From Rahnella aceris (GTDB lineage Bacteria; Pseudomonadota; Gammaproteobacteria; Enterobacterales; Enterobacteriaceae), in contig NZ_JAADJV010000008.1 in assembly GCF_011684115.1 (NCBI RefSeq), forward strand, positions 56,802 to 120,801: 64,000 bases of DNA. Reading direction: 5' to 3'. Positions 28,326 to 39,380 of this stretch are shown here, piece after piece. The notes beneath the pieces were generated by a model. That model did no database searches and had not been told where the DNA came from. It saw nothing but the letters and a program-made list of their open reading frames with translations. The position numbers and the translations under genes were made by a program. How positions within the stretch are numbered: the first letter of the stretch is position 1; every line of letters begins with the position of its first letter.

Positions 28326-28946
28326 CTACTTTGCGAGGCTACGCAACACCAGGCTGGTGATTGCCTGAACGCGTTCTTCCAGTTGTTCAGGTGTTTTTTG
28401 TTCCAGCAATAACGGATGCGAGAAGGGGGTTGTCACCGTGGTGATCGCCATACAAACCTCATCCAGCGGCGTTTTACGCTCAAATTCACCGGATTCCCGG
28501 CCGTCAGCAACCACTTTCTCAACAATGCTGTATATCATAGCACGATGATTTAATGTGGATTTCCATCGCTGAGCTGAGGCTATCGCGGCCAGATCATGTA
28601 ATTTCCTGTCCAGGAAAAAGAGATCCAGACTACGTGTCAGCAGCGTTTTAAAAATAGATCTCAGGCGCAGAGTCGCACTTTGGTCACTTTGCGCAATCAC
28701 CATGAGCGCTTCATCTATCTGCCCCACCCGCTGCGAGCAAATGGCTTCGCCAATAGCTTGTTTAGACTCAAAAAACTTATAAATATAAGCACTTGAAACG
28801 CCAATCGACTTGGCAAGATCCGCCACCGACGTTTTGGCATAGCCATAAAGACGAAAGTGCTCGAATGCCGCATCTATAATTTGTTCACGCCGTTCGTGCT
28901 CGGCAGGTCCACGCTGTGTTAACGCAACCGGAATATCGGGCTTCAT
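28326..28946 (-). CDS. TetR-family transcriptional regulator
   Basis: Protein of 206 aa. The N-terminal TetR helix-turn-helix spans RREQIIDAAFEHFRLYGYAKTSVADLAKSIGVSSAYIYKFFESKQA (residues ~19-64), followed by a helical ligand/dimer domain with no recognised specificity. Its start has a strong GGAGGAG ribosome site. It is transcribed toward the FabF-like gene, 145 bases away, with the palindrome at 28240-28257 in between. The likely target is that gene and possibly itself; the ligand is unknown, an acyl compound being a natural guess. Confidence 0.9.
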   Translation of the reverse strand: MKPDIPVALTQRGPAEHERREQIIDAAFEHFRLYGYAKTSVADLAKSIGVSSAYIYKFFESKQAIGEAICSQRVGQIDEALMVIAQSDQSATLRLRSIFKTLLTRSLDLFFLDRKLHDLAAIASAQRWKSTLNHRAMIYSIVEKVVADGRESGEFERKTPLDEVCMAITTVTTPFSHPLLLEQKTPEQLEERVQAITSLVLRSLAK

Positions 28947-29289
28947 ACACTCCTCCGGGCAGATTAAACAATTAAGCCGTGCGTCAATGAGTGACGATTT
29001 TAATTAATCGTAACCTATAAGCGAAGAAAATTCACCTCTGATAAAAAACGGCGTCATGGATAAATGGAAAAGCACCGTCAAAACAAACGAGTAATCACCA
29101 ATTTTCTAATCTAAAATAATACAACATTTTCTCTTACCCTTTAGTAATGGCTGACACGAGAGAAATCATCATTAGATAAAGTAATGTTAAAAGCCATGTA
29201 AAAGAAAAACTCAGTCGCCAGCTAATGGGAAACTCATTACTCTACGCGGCTACCGTTTCCTCACCGACTGATTTGTCTGGCGCACATCC
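28947..29289. other. AT-rich divergent intergenic region, TetR gene / yicG
   Basis: 343 bp without a plausible gene. It must hold the promoters of the TetR gene (-) and yicG (+). A weak inverted repeat, ACGATT-6-AATCGT, is at 28994-29011 about 50 bases upstream of the TetR start and could be an autoregulatory operator. Nothing else stands out. Confidence 0.5.
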
Positions 29290-29907
29290 ATGTTACTCAC
29301 CGTTCTTTATATTATTGGGATCACCGCAGAAGCCATGACCGGTGCTCTGGCTGCCGGACGTCGGAAAATGGACTCCTTTGGCGTCATTATTATTGCTGCA
29401 GCGACGGCCATTGGCGGCGGTTCTGTTCGCGACATGCTTTTAGGGCATTACCCATTGGGATGGGTTAAGCATCCGGAGTACATCGTGATTGTGGCTGTGG
29501 CCGCGCTAATGACCACCTGGCTGGCTCCTTTAATGCAACATCTGCGAAAGCTCTTTTTAGTGCTTGATGCCGTGGGGCTGGTGGTGTTTTCCATTATCGG
29601 GACACAAGTGGCCCTCGATATGGGACATGGCGCTATCATTGCTTCGGTTTGTGCGGTCATTACCGGTGTTTTTGGCGGCGTGCTGCGGGACATGATGTGT
29701 AATCAGATCCCGCTGGTCTTTCAGAAAGAAATTTATGCCGGCGTGTCATTTGCCTCAGCCTGGGTTTACATCGGGCTACAATATTTCTCACTGCCCCACA
29801 ATCTGGTGGTTATTATCACGTTACTGATCGGCTTTACCGCGCGTCTTATTGCGCTGCGTTTTCGCCTTGGATTGCCTGTGTTTAATTACCCGCATTCGGA
29901 CCACTAA
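29290..29907 (+). CDS. yicG: YicG, TRIC-type membrane channel protein
   Basis: Inner-membrane protein of 205 aa made of two repeated halves, each with a glycine-rich [12 protein letters not shown] or [12 protein letters not shown] motif. These are the signature of the UPF0126/TRIC family; prokaryotic TRIC proteins form trimeric cation channels. Seven hydrophobic segments are expected. It matches E. coli YicG nearly throughout ([19 protein letters not shown]). It converges on ligB with 20 bases between stops. Confidence 0.94.
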   Translation: MLLTVLYIIGITAEAMTGALAAGRRKMDSFGVIIIAAATAIGGGSVRDMLLGHYPLGWVKHPEYIVIVAVAALMTTWLAPLMQHLRKLFLVLDAVGLVVFSIIGTQVALDMGHGAIIASVCAVITGVFGGVLRDMMCNQIPLVFQKEIYAGVSFASAWVYIGLQYFSLPHNLVVIITLLIGFTARLIALRFRLGLPVFNYPHSDH

Positions 29908-29927
29908 TGCGTCCTTCCTGTAGCCCG

Positions 29928-31715
<1,788 letters not shown>

Positions 31716-31817
31716 TCATCTGTTGCTGCAACGAAGGAAAAATTTGGAATGCGGCACGTAAATCTGTCAGGAAAGGCTATTTTCTCTGGCAAAGTTGCGA
31801 TGAAATACGTCTGGGCG

Positions 31818-31846
31818 CTGCACCGAATGCAGCGAGCGTGTATACT
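31818..31846 (+). promoter_or_regulatory. Possible gmk promoter
   Basis: TATACT at 31841-31846 is a good -10; CTGCAC 17 bases upstream is a weak -35. The start codon of gmk is about 58 bases downstream. Confidence 0.4.
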
Positions 31847-31903
31847 GTGCGAGAGATCACTCTTCGCATACTTCCTATCAACCCATTCAGTTGAAACGTC
31901 ATC

Positions 31904-32527
31904 ATGGTTCAAGGCACGCTATATATTGTCTCCGCCCCTAGTGGAGCAGGCAAATCAAGTCTGATTCAGGCTTTACTTAAAACACAACCGCTCTACGACA
32001 CACAGGTTTCTATTTCTCATACGACCCGAGCTATACGTCCGGGCGAGAAAGATGGCGAGCATTACTTCTTTGTCGACAAAGAAGCGTTTCGCGAGATGAT
32101 TGAACGTGATGCCTTTTTAGAACACGCAGAAGTTTTTGGTAACTATTACGGGACTTCGCGTGAAACCATTGAGCAGGTTTTAGCGTCGGGTGTGGATGTT
32201 TTTCTGGATATCGACTGGCAAGGCGCGCAGCAAATTCGGAAAAAAATGCCGCAGGCACGCAGTATTTTTGTCTTACCGCCATCGAAAGATGAGCTAGACC
32301 GTCGCCTGCGTGGCCGCGGGCAAGACAGCGAAGCCGTTATCGCAAAACGTATGGCACAAGCCGTAGCTGAAATGACACACTTTGCCGAATACGACTATTT
32401 AATTGTGAATGATGATTTTGATCTGGCTTTATCGGATTTAAAAACCATTATTCGCGCTGAACGTCTGCGTCTGAGCCGTCAGCGGCTCCGTCATGACGGA
32501 TTAATCACCAAACTATTGGCAGACTGA
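31904..32527 (+). CDS. gmk: Guanylate kinase
   Basis: Kinase of 207 aa that phosphorylates GMP to GDP with ATP. The P-loop is [16 protein letters not shown]; the GMP-binding region has [21 protein letters not shown], and [15 protein letters not shown] is present. It heads the gmk-rpoZ-spoT-trmH-recG run, as in E. coli, which links GTP supply with (p)ppGpp turnover. Confidence 0.97.
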   Translation: MVQGTLYIVSAPSGAGKSSLIQALLKTQPLYDTQVSISHTTRAIRPGEKDGEHYFFVDKEAFREMIERDAFLEHAEVFGNYYGTSRETIEQVLASGVDVFLDIDWQGAQQIRKKMPQARSIFVLPPSKDELDRRLRGRGQDSEAVIAKRMAQAVAEMTHFAEYDYLIVNDDFDLALSDLKTIIRAERLRLSRQRLRHDGLITKLLAD

Positions 32528-32581
32528 AGTCACTTTCAGTATTATGCCCAGTCTTTCGTCACCCTGTGGAGTAGCACATAT

Positions 32582-32857
32582 ATGGCACGCGTAACTGTTC
32601 AAGACGCTGTTGAAAAAATTGGTAACCGTTTTGACCTGGTGTTGGTGGCTGCTCGTCGCGCACGCCAGCTGCAATCTGGTGGTAAAGATCCACTGGTCGC
32701 TGAAGAAAACGATAAAGTCACTGTAATTGCCCTGCGCGAAATCGAAGAAGGCCTGATCACCAATCAGATCCTCGACGTTCGTGACCGTCAGGAGCAACAG
32801 GAGCAGGAAGCCGCAGAGATTCAGGCAGTGACTGCCATCGCTGAAGGCCGTCGTTAA
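32582..32857 (+). CDS. rpoZ: RNA polymerase omega subunit
   Basis: Protein of 91 aa beginning [20 protein letters not shown], identical in pattern to E. coli omega, which assists beta' folding and forms part of a ppGpp site. It lies 54 bases after gmk and 19 before spoT. Confidence 0.97.
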   Translation: MARVTVQDAVEKIGNRFDLVLVAARRARQLQSGGKDPLVAEENDKVTVIALREIEEGLITNQILDVRDRQEQQEQEAAEIQAVTAIAEGRR

Positions 32858-32876
32858 TTAACGAAACGGATCTCAC

Positions 32877-34985
32877 TTGTATATCTTTGAAAGCCTGAAT
32901 CAACTGATTCAAAAATACCTGCCGGAGGAGCAAATTAAGCGCCTCGTGCAGGCTTACCTCGTGGCGCGGGACGCGCACGAGGGGCAAACACGTTCCAGCG
33001 GTGAGCCGTATATTACTCACCCGGTGGCCGTGGCATGTATTTTGGCTGAAATGAGGCTCGATCATGAGACTCTGATGGCGGCGTTATTACACGACGTTAT
33101 CGAAGACACGCCTGCAACTTACCAGGACATGGAACAACTGTTTGGCAAAAGCGTTGCTGAGCTGGTTGAAGGCGTTTCAAAGTTAGACAAGCTGAAATTC
33201 CGTGATAAGAAAGAAGCGCAGGCGGAAAACTTCCGCAAAATGGTCATGGCGATGGTGCAAGATATCCGCGTCATTTTGATCAAACTCGCTGACCGTACTC
33301 ATAACATGCGCACGCTGGGCTCTTTACGCCCGGACAAACGTCGCCGCATTGCCCGTGAAACGCTGGAAATTTACAGCCCGCTGGCACACCGTTTGGGTAT
33401 TCATCACCTGAAAACCGAGCTCGAAGAGCTGGGCTTCGAAGCCCTTTATCCAAACCGTTATCGCGTCATCAAAGAAGTGGTGAAAGCTGCGCGTGGTAAC
33501 CGTAAAGAGATGATCCAGAAAATCCTCTCTGAGATTGAAGGCCGTTTAACCGAAGCCGGCATTCAGTGCCGTGTCAGTGGTCGCGAAAAACACCTGTATT
33601 CTATCTATTGCAAAATGCACCTGAAGGAACAGCGTTTCCATTCTATTATGGATATCTACGCCTTCCGGGTGATCGTTAAAGAACTCGATACCTGTTATCG
33701 CGTGTTAGGACAGGCACATAGCCTGTACAAACCGCGTCCGGGTCGGGTTAAAGATTACATCGCCATCCCCAAAGCCAACGGCTATCAATCTTTGCATACA
33801 TCACTAATCGGTCCGCATGGTGTGCCGGTTGAAGTACAGATCCGTACGGAAGATATGGATCAGATGGCGGAGATGGGGGTTGCGGCTCACTGGGCTTATA
33901 AAGAGAACAGTGAAACCAGCACCACCGCACAGATCCGTGCTCAGCGTTGGTTACAGAGTCTGCTTGAGCTGCAACAAAGTGCAGGCAACTCCTTTGAATT
34001 TATTGAGAGCGTGAAATCGGATCTGTTCCCGGACGAGATTTACGTCTTTACGCCGGAAGGTCGTATCGTCGAATTGCCTGCGGGCGCGACACCGGTCGAC
34101 TTTGCTTATGCTGTGCATACCGATATCGGCCATGCCTGCGTTGGCGCGCGCGTTGACCGCCAGCCGTATCCGCTCTCGCAACCGCTGACCAGCGGACAAA
34201 CTATCGAAATCATTACCGCACCGGGCGCCCGCCCGAATGCTGCCTGGCTGAACTTTGTCGTCAGCTCACGTGCACGCGCCAAAATCCGCCAGATGCTGAA
34301 GAACCTGAAACGTGATGATTCGGTTTCACTTGGCCGTCGCCTGCTGAATCATGCGCTGGGTGCCGGTAAAAAACTGTCAGATATTCCGCCGGAAAACATC
34401 AAAAACGAGCTGGATCGTATGAAGCTCGCCGCGATGGATGACCTGCTGGCGGAAATCGGTCTCGGCAATGCCATGAGCGTTGTGGTTGCCAAAAACCTGA
34501 TGGGTGACCAGTCTTCAATGGCATCGTCAGGTACCCGTAATCTGCCGATTAAAGGCGCAGATGGCGTGCTGATCACCTTCGCGAAATGTTGCCGTCCGAT
34601 TCCGGGTGACCCGATTATTGCCCACGTCAGTCCGGGCAAAGGGCTGGTGATCCATCATGAATCCTGCCGTAATATTCGCGGTTATCAGAAAGAACCTGAG
34701 AAATTCATGGCCGTTGACTGGGATAACCACCAGGAAACTGATCAGGAATTTATCGCTGAAATCAAAGTTGATATGTTCAACCATCAGGGCGCACTGGCGA
34801 ACCTGACCGCTGCAATTAATGCCGCGCAGTCGAACATTCAGAATCTGAGCACCGAAGAAAAAGACGGTCGCGTCTACAGCGCCTTTATCCGCCTGACGAC
34901 CCGCGATCGCGTTCATCTGGCGAATATCATGCGTAAAATCCGTATCATGCCGGACGTCATCAAAGTTACCCGCAACCGAAACTGA
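32877..34985 (+). CDS. spoT: Bifunctional (p)ppGpp synthase/hydrolase
   Basis: RelA/SpoT enzyme, 702 aa as in E. coli, starting with TTG. It degrades and weakly makes (p)ppGpp in response to carbon, iron and fatty-acid stress. Order of domains: HD hydrolase with His72-Asp73 in LLHDVIEDT; a synthetase-like domain (YRVLGQAHSLYKPRPGRVKDYI, EVQIRTEDMDQMAEMGVAAHW); TGS (DEIYVFTPEGRIVELPAGA); a conserved-cysteine region (FAKCCRPIPGDPI); and a C-terminal ACT domain. It is followed by trmH after 5 bases. Confidence 0.97.
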   Translation: MYIFESLNQLIQKYLPEEQIKRLVQAYLVARDAHEGQTRSSGEPYITHPVAVACILAEMRLDHETLMAALLHDVIEDTPATYQDMEQLFGKSVAELVEGVSKLDKLKFRDKKEAQAENFRKMVMAMVQDIRVILIKLADRTHNMRTLGSLRPDKRRRIARETLEIYSPLAHRLGIHHLKTELEELGFEALYPNRYRVIKEVVKAARGNRKEMIQKILSEIEGRLTEAGIQCRVSGREKHLYSIYCKMHLKEQRFHSIMDIYAFRVIVKELDTCYRVLGQAHSLYKPRPGRVKDYIAIPKANGYQSLHTSLIGPHGVPVEVQIRTEDMDQMAEMGVAAHWAYKENSETSTTAQIRAQRWLQSLLELQQSAGNSFEFIESVKSDLFPDEIYVFTPEGRIVELPAGATPVDFAYAVHTDIGHACVGARVDRQPYPLSQPLTSGQTIEIITAPGARPNAAWLNFVVSSRARAKIRQMLKNLKRDDSVSLGRRLLNHALGAGKKLSDIPPENIKNELDRMKLAAMDDLLAEIGLGNAMSVVVAKNLMGDQSSMASSGTRNLPIKGADGVLITFAKCCRPIPGDPIIAHVSPGKGLVIHHESCRNIRGYQKEPEKFMAVDWDNHQETDQEFIAEIKVDMFNHQGALANLTAAINAAQSNIQNLSTEEKDGRVYSAFIRLTTRDRVHLANIMRKIRIMPDVIKVTRNRN

Positions 34986-34990
34986 TTGTT

Positions 34991-35689
34991 ATGACCCCAG
35001 AACGTTATGCCCGCATCCGCGAAATGCTTGCGGCCCGACAGCCAGACCTGACGGTCTGTATGGAACAGGTGCATAAACCACATAACGTTTCTGCCGTCAT
35101 CCGTACGGCAGACGCCGTCGGCGTTCACGAAATCCACGCTGTCTGGCCTACAACCAGAATGAAGACACTGGTCTCTTCGGCGGCAGGCAGCAACAGCTGG
35201 GTTCAGGTCAAAACACACAAAACCATTCAGGATGCCGTCGCCAAAATGAAGGCGAAGGGCATGCAAATCCTGGCAACCAACTTGTCAGAGAAAGCCGTCG
35301 ACTTCCGCGCGATTGATTACACCCGCCCGACCTGCATTTTGCTGGGTCAGGAGAAAACCGGTATCACACCTGAAGCGTTAGCGCTGGCTGACAGCGATAT
35401 CATCATTCCGATGATCGGTATGGTGCAATCTCTGAACGTCTCCGTTGCCTCGGCGCTTATCCTGTACGAAGCCCAGCGCCAGCGCGAAAACGCCGGTATG
35501 TATCGCCGCGACAGCAGTCTGCTGAGCGAGAAGGAACAGCAGCGACTGCTGTTTGAAGGCGGCTATCCCGTTCTGTCCAATGTGGCGAAGCGAAAGAAGC
35601 TTCCCCGCCCTTTCATTGACGATCACGGGCAAATCATTGCCGATGATGAATGGTGGTCGGCGATGCAAATGACGGTCAAAAAAAGATGA
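34991..35689 (+). CDS. trmH: tRNA (guanosine-18-2'-O)-methyltransferase
   Basis: SPOUT-class methyltransferase (232 aa, formerly SpoU) that methylates the ribose of G18 in the tRNA D-loop with SAM. The knot motifs are CILLGQEKTGITPEAL, IIIPMIGMVQSLNVSVASAL and the N-terminal KPHNVSAVIRTADAVGVHE. It overlaps recG by 4 bases (ATGA). Confidence 0.96.
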   Translation: MTPERYARIREMLAARQPDLTVCMEQVHKPHNVSAVIRTADAVGVHEIHAVWPTTRMKTLVSSAAGSNSWVQVKTHKTIQDAVAKMKAKGMQILATNLSEKAVDFRAIDYTRPTCILLGQEKTGITPEALALADSDIIIPMIGMVQSLNVSVASALILYEAQRQRENAGMYRRDSSLLSEKEQQRLLFEGGYPVLSNVAKRKKLPRPFIDDHGQIIADDEWWSAMQMTVKKR

Positions 35690-37767
35690 AAGGCCGCCTG
35701 CTCGACGCCATCCCGCTGACGTCGCTTTCCGGCGTCGGAGCCAGTCAGGCAGACAAGCTCGCCAAACTCGGCCTTGAAACTATTCAGGATTTACTGCTTC
35801 ATCTTCCTTTACGCTATGAAGATCGTACCCGCCTTTACACCATCAATGATTTACAGCCCGGCATTTTCGCCACCATAGAAGGCGAAGTGTTGCGTAGTGA
35901 TATCAGTTTTGGCCGCCGCAGAATGCTGACCTGTCAGATAAGTGACGGCACTGGCATGGCGACGTTGCGCTTCTTCAACTTTAACGCCGCGATGAAAAAC
36001 AGCCTGGCAACAGGTCGCCGTGTTACCGCTTATGGTGAAATCAAACGCGGCACGATCGGTGCTGAAATCATTCATCCGGAATACCGCATTCAGGGTGAAA
36101 ACAGCGAAGTCGTTCTGCAGGAATCACTGACGCCGGTTTATCCGACAACGGAAGGTATCCGCCAGGCGACCTTGCGTAAACTGACGGATCAGGCACTTGA
36201 ACTGCTCGACACCGTACCTGTCGCCGAACTGTTGCCAGAGGAACTGAGTCGTTCGCTGATCCCGCTTCCTCAGGCGCTGCATTTGCTGCACCGCCCGCCG
36301 CCAGATATCCAGCTTGCAGACCTTGAAAAAGGTCATCATCCGGCTCAACGCCGCCTGATTATGGAAGAACTTCTGGCACATAATCTCAGTATGCTGGCTG
36401 TCCGCGCCGGTACGCAGAGTTATAAAGCTCTGCCGTTGCATCATGACGACCGCCTGAAAAATCAGTTCCTCGCGTCGCTTCCTTTCAGCCCGACCGGTGC
36501 GCAAGCACGGGTTGTGGCAGAAATTGAACAGGACCTGGCAAAAAGTTATCCCATGATGCGTCTGGTGCAGGGCGACGTGGGATCAGGTAAAACGCTGGTA
36601 GCCGCCCTCGCCGCACTTTGCGCTATTGCTCAGGGCCAACAGGTCGGATTAATGGCGCCGACAGAATTGCTGGCCGAACAGCATGCCAATAATTTCCGTC
36701 AGTGGTTTGAGCCACTGGGTATTCAGGTCGGCTGGCTGGCGGGCAAACAAAAGGGTAAAGCCCGGCAGGCACAGCAGGATGCGATCGCCAGCGGACAGGT
36801 GTCGATGGTGGTGGGAACGCACGCTATCTTCCAGGAACAGGTTTTGTTCTCGTCACTGTCGCTGGTCATTATCGATGAACAGCACCGTTTCGGTGTGCAT
36901 CAGCGTCTGGCGTTGTGGGAAAAAGGTCTGCAACAGGGCTTCCATCCACATCAGTTGATCATGACCGCCACGCCGATCCCACGCACACTGGCAATGACGG
37001 CTTACGCTGATCTTGATACCTCTGTGATCGACGAACTCCCGCCAGGCCGCACGCCGGTGACTACTGTCGCCATTCCGGACACCCGCCGCAGTGATATTAT
37101 CAGCCGCGTCAAAAGTGCCTGCGAGCAGGAAAATCGTCAGGCTTATTGGGTGTGTACGCTGATTGAAGAATCGGAAATGCTGGAAGCGCAGGCCGCTGAA
37201 GCCACATGGGAAGGCCTGAAGGAGGCACTCCCGGCGCTGAATATTGGACTGGTTCACGGTCGTATGAAAGCCCAGGAAAAGCAGGCCGTTATGCAGGCAT
37301 TCAAACAGGGTGAAGTGCAGCTTCTGGTGGCAACGACTGTCATTGAAGTCGGCGTTGACGTACCGAATGCCAGCCTGATGATTATCGAAAACCCGGAGCG
37401 TTTAGGGCTGGCGCAGTTGCACCAGTTACGTGGGCGCGTTGGACGTGGTGCCGTTGCTTCTCACTGTGTACTGCTCTACAAAACGCCGCTCAGCAAAACA
37501 GCGCAGAAACGTTTGCAGGTTTTACGCGACAGCAACGATGGCTTTGTTATCGCACAGCAGGATTTGGAAATCCGCGGGCCGGGTGAACTACTGGGCACGC
37601 GCCAGACCGGCAGCGCTGAATTTAAAGTCGCTGATTTATTACGTGATCAGGCGATGATCCCGGATGTACAGCGCATTGCGCGTTATCTGCAGCAACAATT
37701 CCCTGATCATGCCAAAGCCCTGATTGAGCGCTGGCTGCCAGAAAGAGTCCGTTACACCAACGCCTGA
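35686..37767 (+). CDS. recG: ATP-dependent DNA helicase RecG
   Basis: Monomeric double-strand translocase (693 aa, same as E. coli) that regresses stalled forks and processes recombination intermediates. The N-terminal wedge/OB domain is followed by helicase motifs: Walker A GDVGSGKT, DEQH in IIDEQHRFGVHQ, TATPIPRTLA, TTVIEVGVDVPNA and QLRGRVGRG. The start MKGRLLDAI at 35686 overlaps the trmH stop; an in-frame upstream ATG is rejected. Confidence 0.97.
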   Translation: MKGRLLDAIPLTSLSGVGASQADKLAKLGLETIQDLLLHLPLRYEDRTRLYTINDLQPGIFATIEGEVLRSDISFGRRRMLTCQISDGTGMATLRFFNFNAAMKNSLATGRRVTAYGEIKRGTIGAEIIHPEYRIQGENSEVVLQESLTPVYPTTEGIRQATLRKLTDQALELLDTVPVAELLPEELSRSLIPLPQALHLLHRPPPDIQLADLEKGHHPAQRRLIMEELLAHNLSMLAVRAGTQSYKALPLHHDDRLKNQFLASLPFSPTGAQARVVAEIEQDLAKSYPMMRLVQGDVGSGKTLVAALAALCAIAQGQQVGLMAPTELLAEQHANNFRQWFEPLGIQVGWLAGKQKGKARQAQQDAIASGQVSMVVGTHAIFQEQVLFSSLSLVIIDEQHRFGVHQRLALWEKGLQQGFHPHQLIMTATPIPRTLAMTAYADLDTSVIDELPPGRTPVTTVAIPDTRRSDIISRVKSACEQENRQAYWVCTLIEESEMLEAQAAEATWEGLKEALPALNIGLVHGRMKAQEKQAVMQAFKQGEVQLLVATTVIEVGVDVPNASLMIIENPERLGLAQLHQLRGRVGRGAVASHCVLLYKTPLSKTAQKRLQVLRDSNDGFVIAQQDLEIRGPGELLGTRQTGSAEFKVADLLRDQAMIPDVQRIARYLQQQFPDHAKALIERWLPERVRYTNA

Positions 37768-37864
37768 TCTCTCTTTTCGCTCATTCACTTCATCAAATCA
37801 TTATTAAAAATGATGTTTTGTTTCCAACATATTCTCTTCTCTTTTCCCTATTGTGCCCCCAAAA

Positions 37865-37930
37865 CCACTCTCCGCACTGGTTATTTGATAACCTTCACAG
37901 AGTGGGGAAAAGCCGGTAACCGGTTTCACA
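37865..37930. promoter_or_regulatory. Hairpins in the recG-EIIC gap
   Basis: CCACTCT (37865) pairs with AGAGTGG (37899-37905) around an inner GGTTAT-TTG-ATAACC, giving an interrupted cruciform. Just downstream CCGGT-A-ACCGG (37913-37923) is a perfect inverted repeat. Neither is followed by a T-run. They lie 70-130 bases upstream of the PTS gene and may act as operator or RNA structure. Confidence 0.45.
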
Positions 37931-37998
37931 TCCCGTCACTACACTGATGATAATTAAGGCAACCCTGTCTGATGTCCTCAACATAAGGCCAAATCATC

Positions 37999-39324
37999 AT
38001 GAGTATCAGCCAATCCCTCTTCACTTTTATAGAACAGAAAATCAGCCCCTTCGCCGCACGATTATCCTCACAGCGACATGTCATGGCAGTGCGTGATGGC
38101 TTCATCTCAGCAATGCCCTTTATGATTGTTGGTTCGTTTTTACTGGTTTTTGTTCACCCGCCATTTTCGCCCGAATCTTCATGGGGCTTCGCCAGAAGCT
38201 GGCTGGCGCTCTCGGCAAAATATGAAGTGCAGATCCTGACGCCGTTCAATATGACGATGGGCATTATGTCCATCTACATCTCGGCATCGATTGCCTACAA
38301 TCTGGCAAGAAGTTACAAGCTAGACCCGTTCATGACCGCAATGCTGGCGCTGATGTCTTTCCTGCTGGTCGCCGCACCGCAGATTGATGAAAAGATGTCG
38401 ACGACGGCGCTGGGCGGCGTGGGGATCTTTACGGCTATTCTGGTGGCGATTTATGTCACCGAACTGACGCGGTTATTGAAAAAATACAATATCGGTATCC
38501 GTTTACCCGAACAGGTACCTTCAAACATTAAGCATTCGTTTGATTTACTGATCCCGATTGTGGCCGTGGTGATTACACTTTTCCCGCTGAGCTTACTGGT
38601 CCAGTCAGGGTTTGATATGTTGCTGCCACAGGCGATTATGGCGCTGTTCGAACCCCTGATTTCTGCCGCAGACTCACTGCCTGCTGTACTTCTCGCCGTG
38701 CTGATTTGCCACCTGTTGTGGTTCGCCGGCATTCATGGCTCGGCCATTGTATCTGGCATGTTGCAGGCTTTTTGGTTAACCAATCTCGGCCTGAATCAGA
38801 CAGATCTCGCTGCCGGTTTACCCATGACGCACATCATGACCGAGGCATTCTGGAATTTCCTGATCGTGATTGGCGGGTCCGGCGCGACAATGGGACTGGT
38901 GCTGCTGTTTTGTCGCAGTAAGTCAGCGCATCTGCGCACCATGGGGAAACTCAGTCTGGTGCCAAGCTGTTTCAATATCAATGAGCCGGTGATTTTTGGC
39001 ACACCTATCGTCATGAATCCGGTATTTTTCATCCCCTTCCTGCTGGCACCGATGGTCAATGCCGTTATCGCCTATCTGGCCGTATCGACGGATCTGCTCC
39101 CGCATATGATTTCACTGGTCCCCTGGACATCGCCGGCACCGATCGGGGCGGCCTGGGCGATGGGCTGGGATTTCAAAGTGTCGGTTCTGGTTATCCTGCT
39201 GATGGCACTGTCGATGGTAATTTATTATCCATTCTTCAAAGTCTACGAGAAGCAGTTACTGACGCAGGAAAAAGCCGCTGAGGCCGAACAGGTGTTCACT
39301 GAGAAGGCGGACGCGGCACAATAA
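37999..39324 (+). CDS. PTS transporter EIIC, cellobiose/lactose family (orphan)
   Basis: Membrane permease subunit of 441 aa, the same type as ChbC/CelB. It shows MAVRDGFISAMPFMIVGSF, WFAGIHGSAIVSGM and CFNINEPVIFGTPIV, the last with the conserved NEP motif of sugar binding in EIIC. About ten membrane segments are visible. No EIIA, EIIB, regulator or glycosidase gene is in the neighbourhood, so it must use phospho-transfer partners encoded elsewhere. The substrate is likely a beta-glucoside or chitobiose-like sugar, but is not determinable. Absent between recG and gltS in E. coli K-12. Confidence 0.88.
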   Translation: MSISQSLFTFIEQKISPFAARLSSQRHVMAVRDGFISAMPFMIVGSFLLVFVHPPFSPESSWGFARSWLALSAKYEVQILTPFNMTMGIMSIYISASIAYNLARSYKLDPFMTAMLALMSFLLVAAPQIDEKMSTTALGGVGIFTAILVAIYVTELTRLLKKYNIGIRLPEQVPSNIKHSFDLLIPIVAVVITLFPLSLLVQSGFDMLLPQAIMALFEPLISAADSLPAVLLAVLICHLLWFAGIHGSAIVSGMLQAFWLTNLGLNQTDLAAGLPMTHIMTEAFWNFLIVIGGSGATMGLVLLFCRSKSAHLRTMGKLSLVPSCFNINEPVIFGTPIVMNPVFFIPFLLAPMVNAVIAYLAVSTDLLPHMISLVPWTSPAPIGAAWAMGWDFKVSVLVILLMALSMVIYYPFFKVYEKQLLTQEKAAEAEQVFTEKADAAQ

Positions 39325-39344
39325 ACCCGACGGGAAGGAATCGT

Positions 39345-39380
39345 CAGGCACAGAAGCGATGTTTCTGTGCCTGTTTTTTT
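39345..39380 (+). terminator. Terminator of the EIIC gene
   Basis: CAGGCACAGAA (39345-39355) and TTCTGTGCCTG (39363-39373) pair perfectly and run into TTTTTTT. The T-run overlaps the stop codon of converging gltS. Confidence 0.9.
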
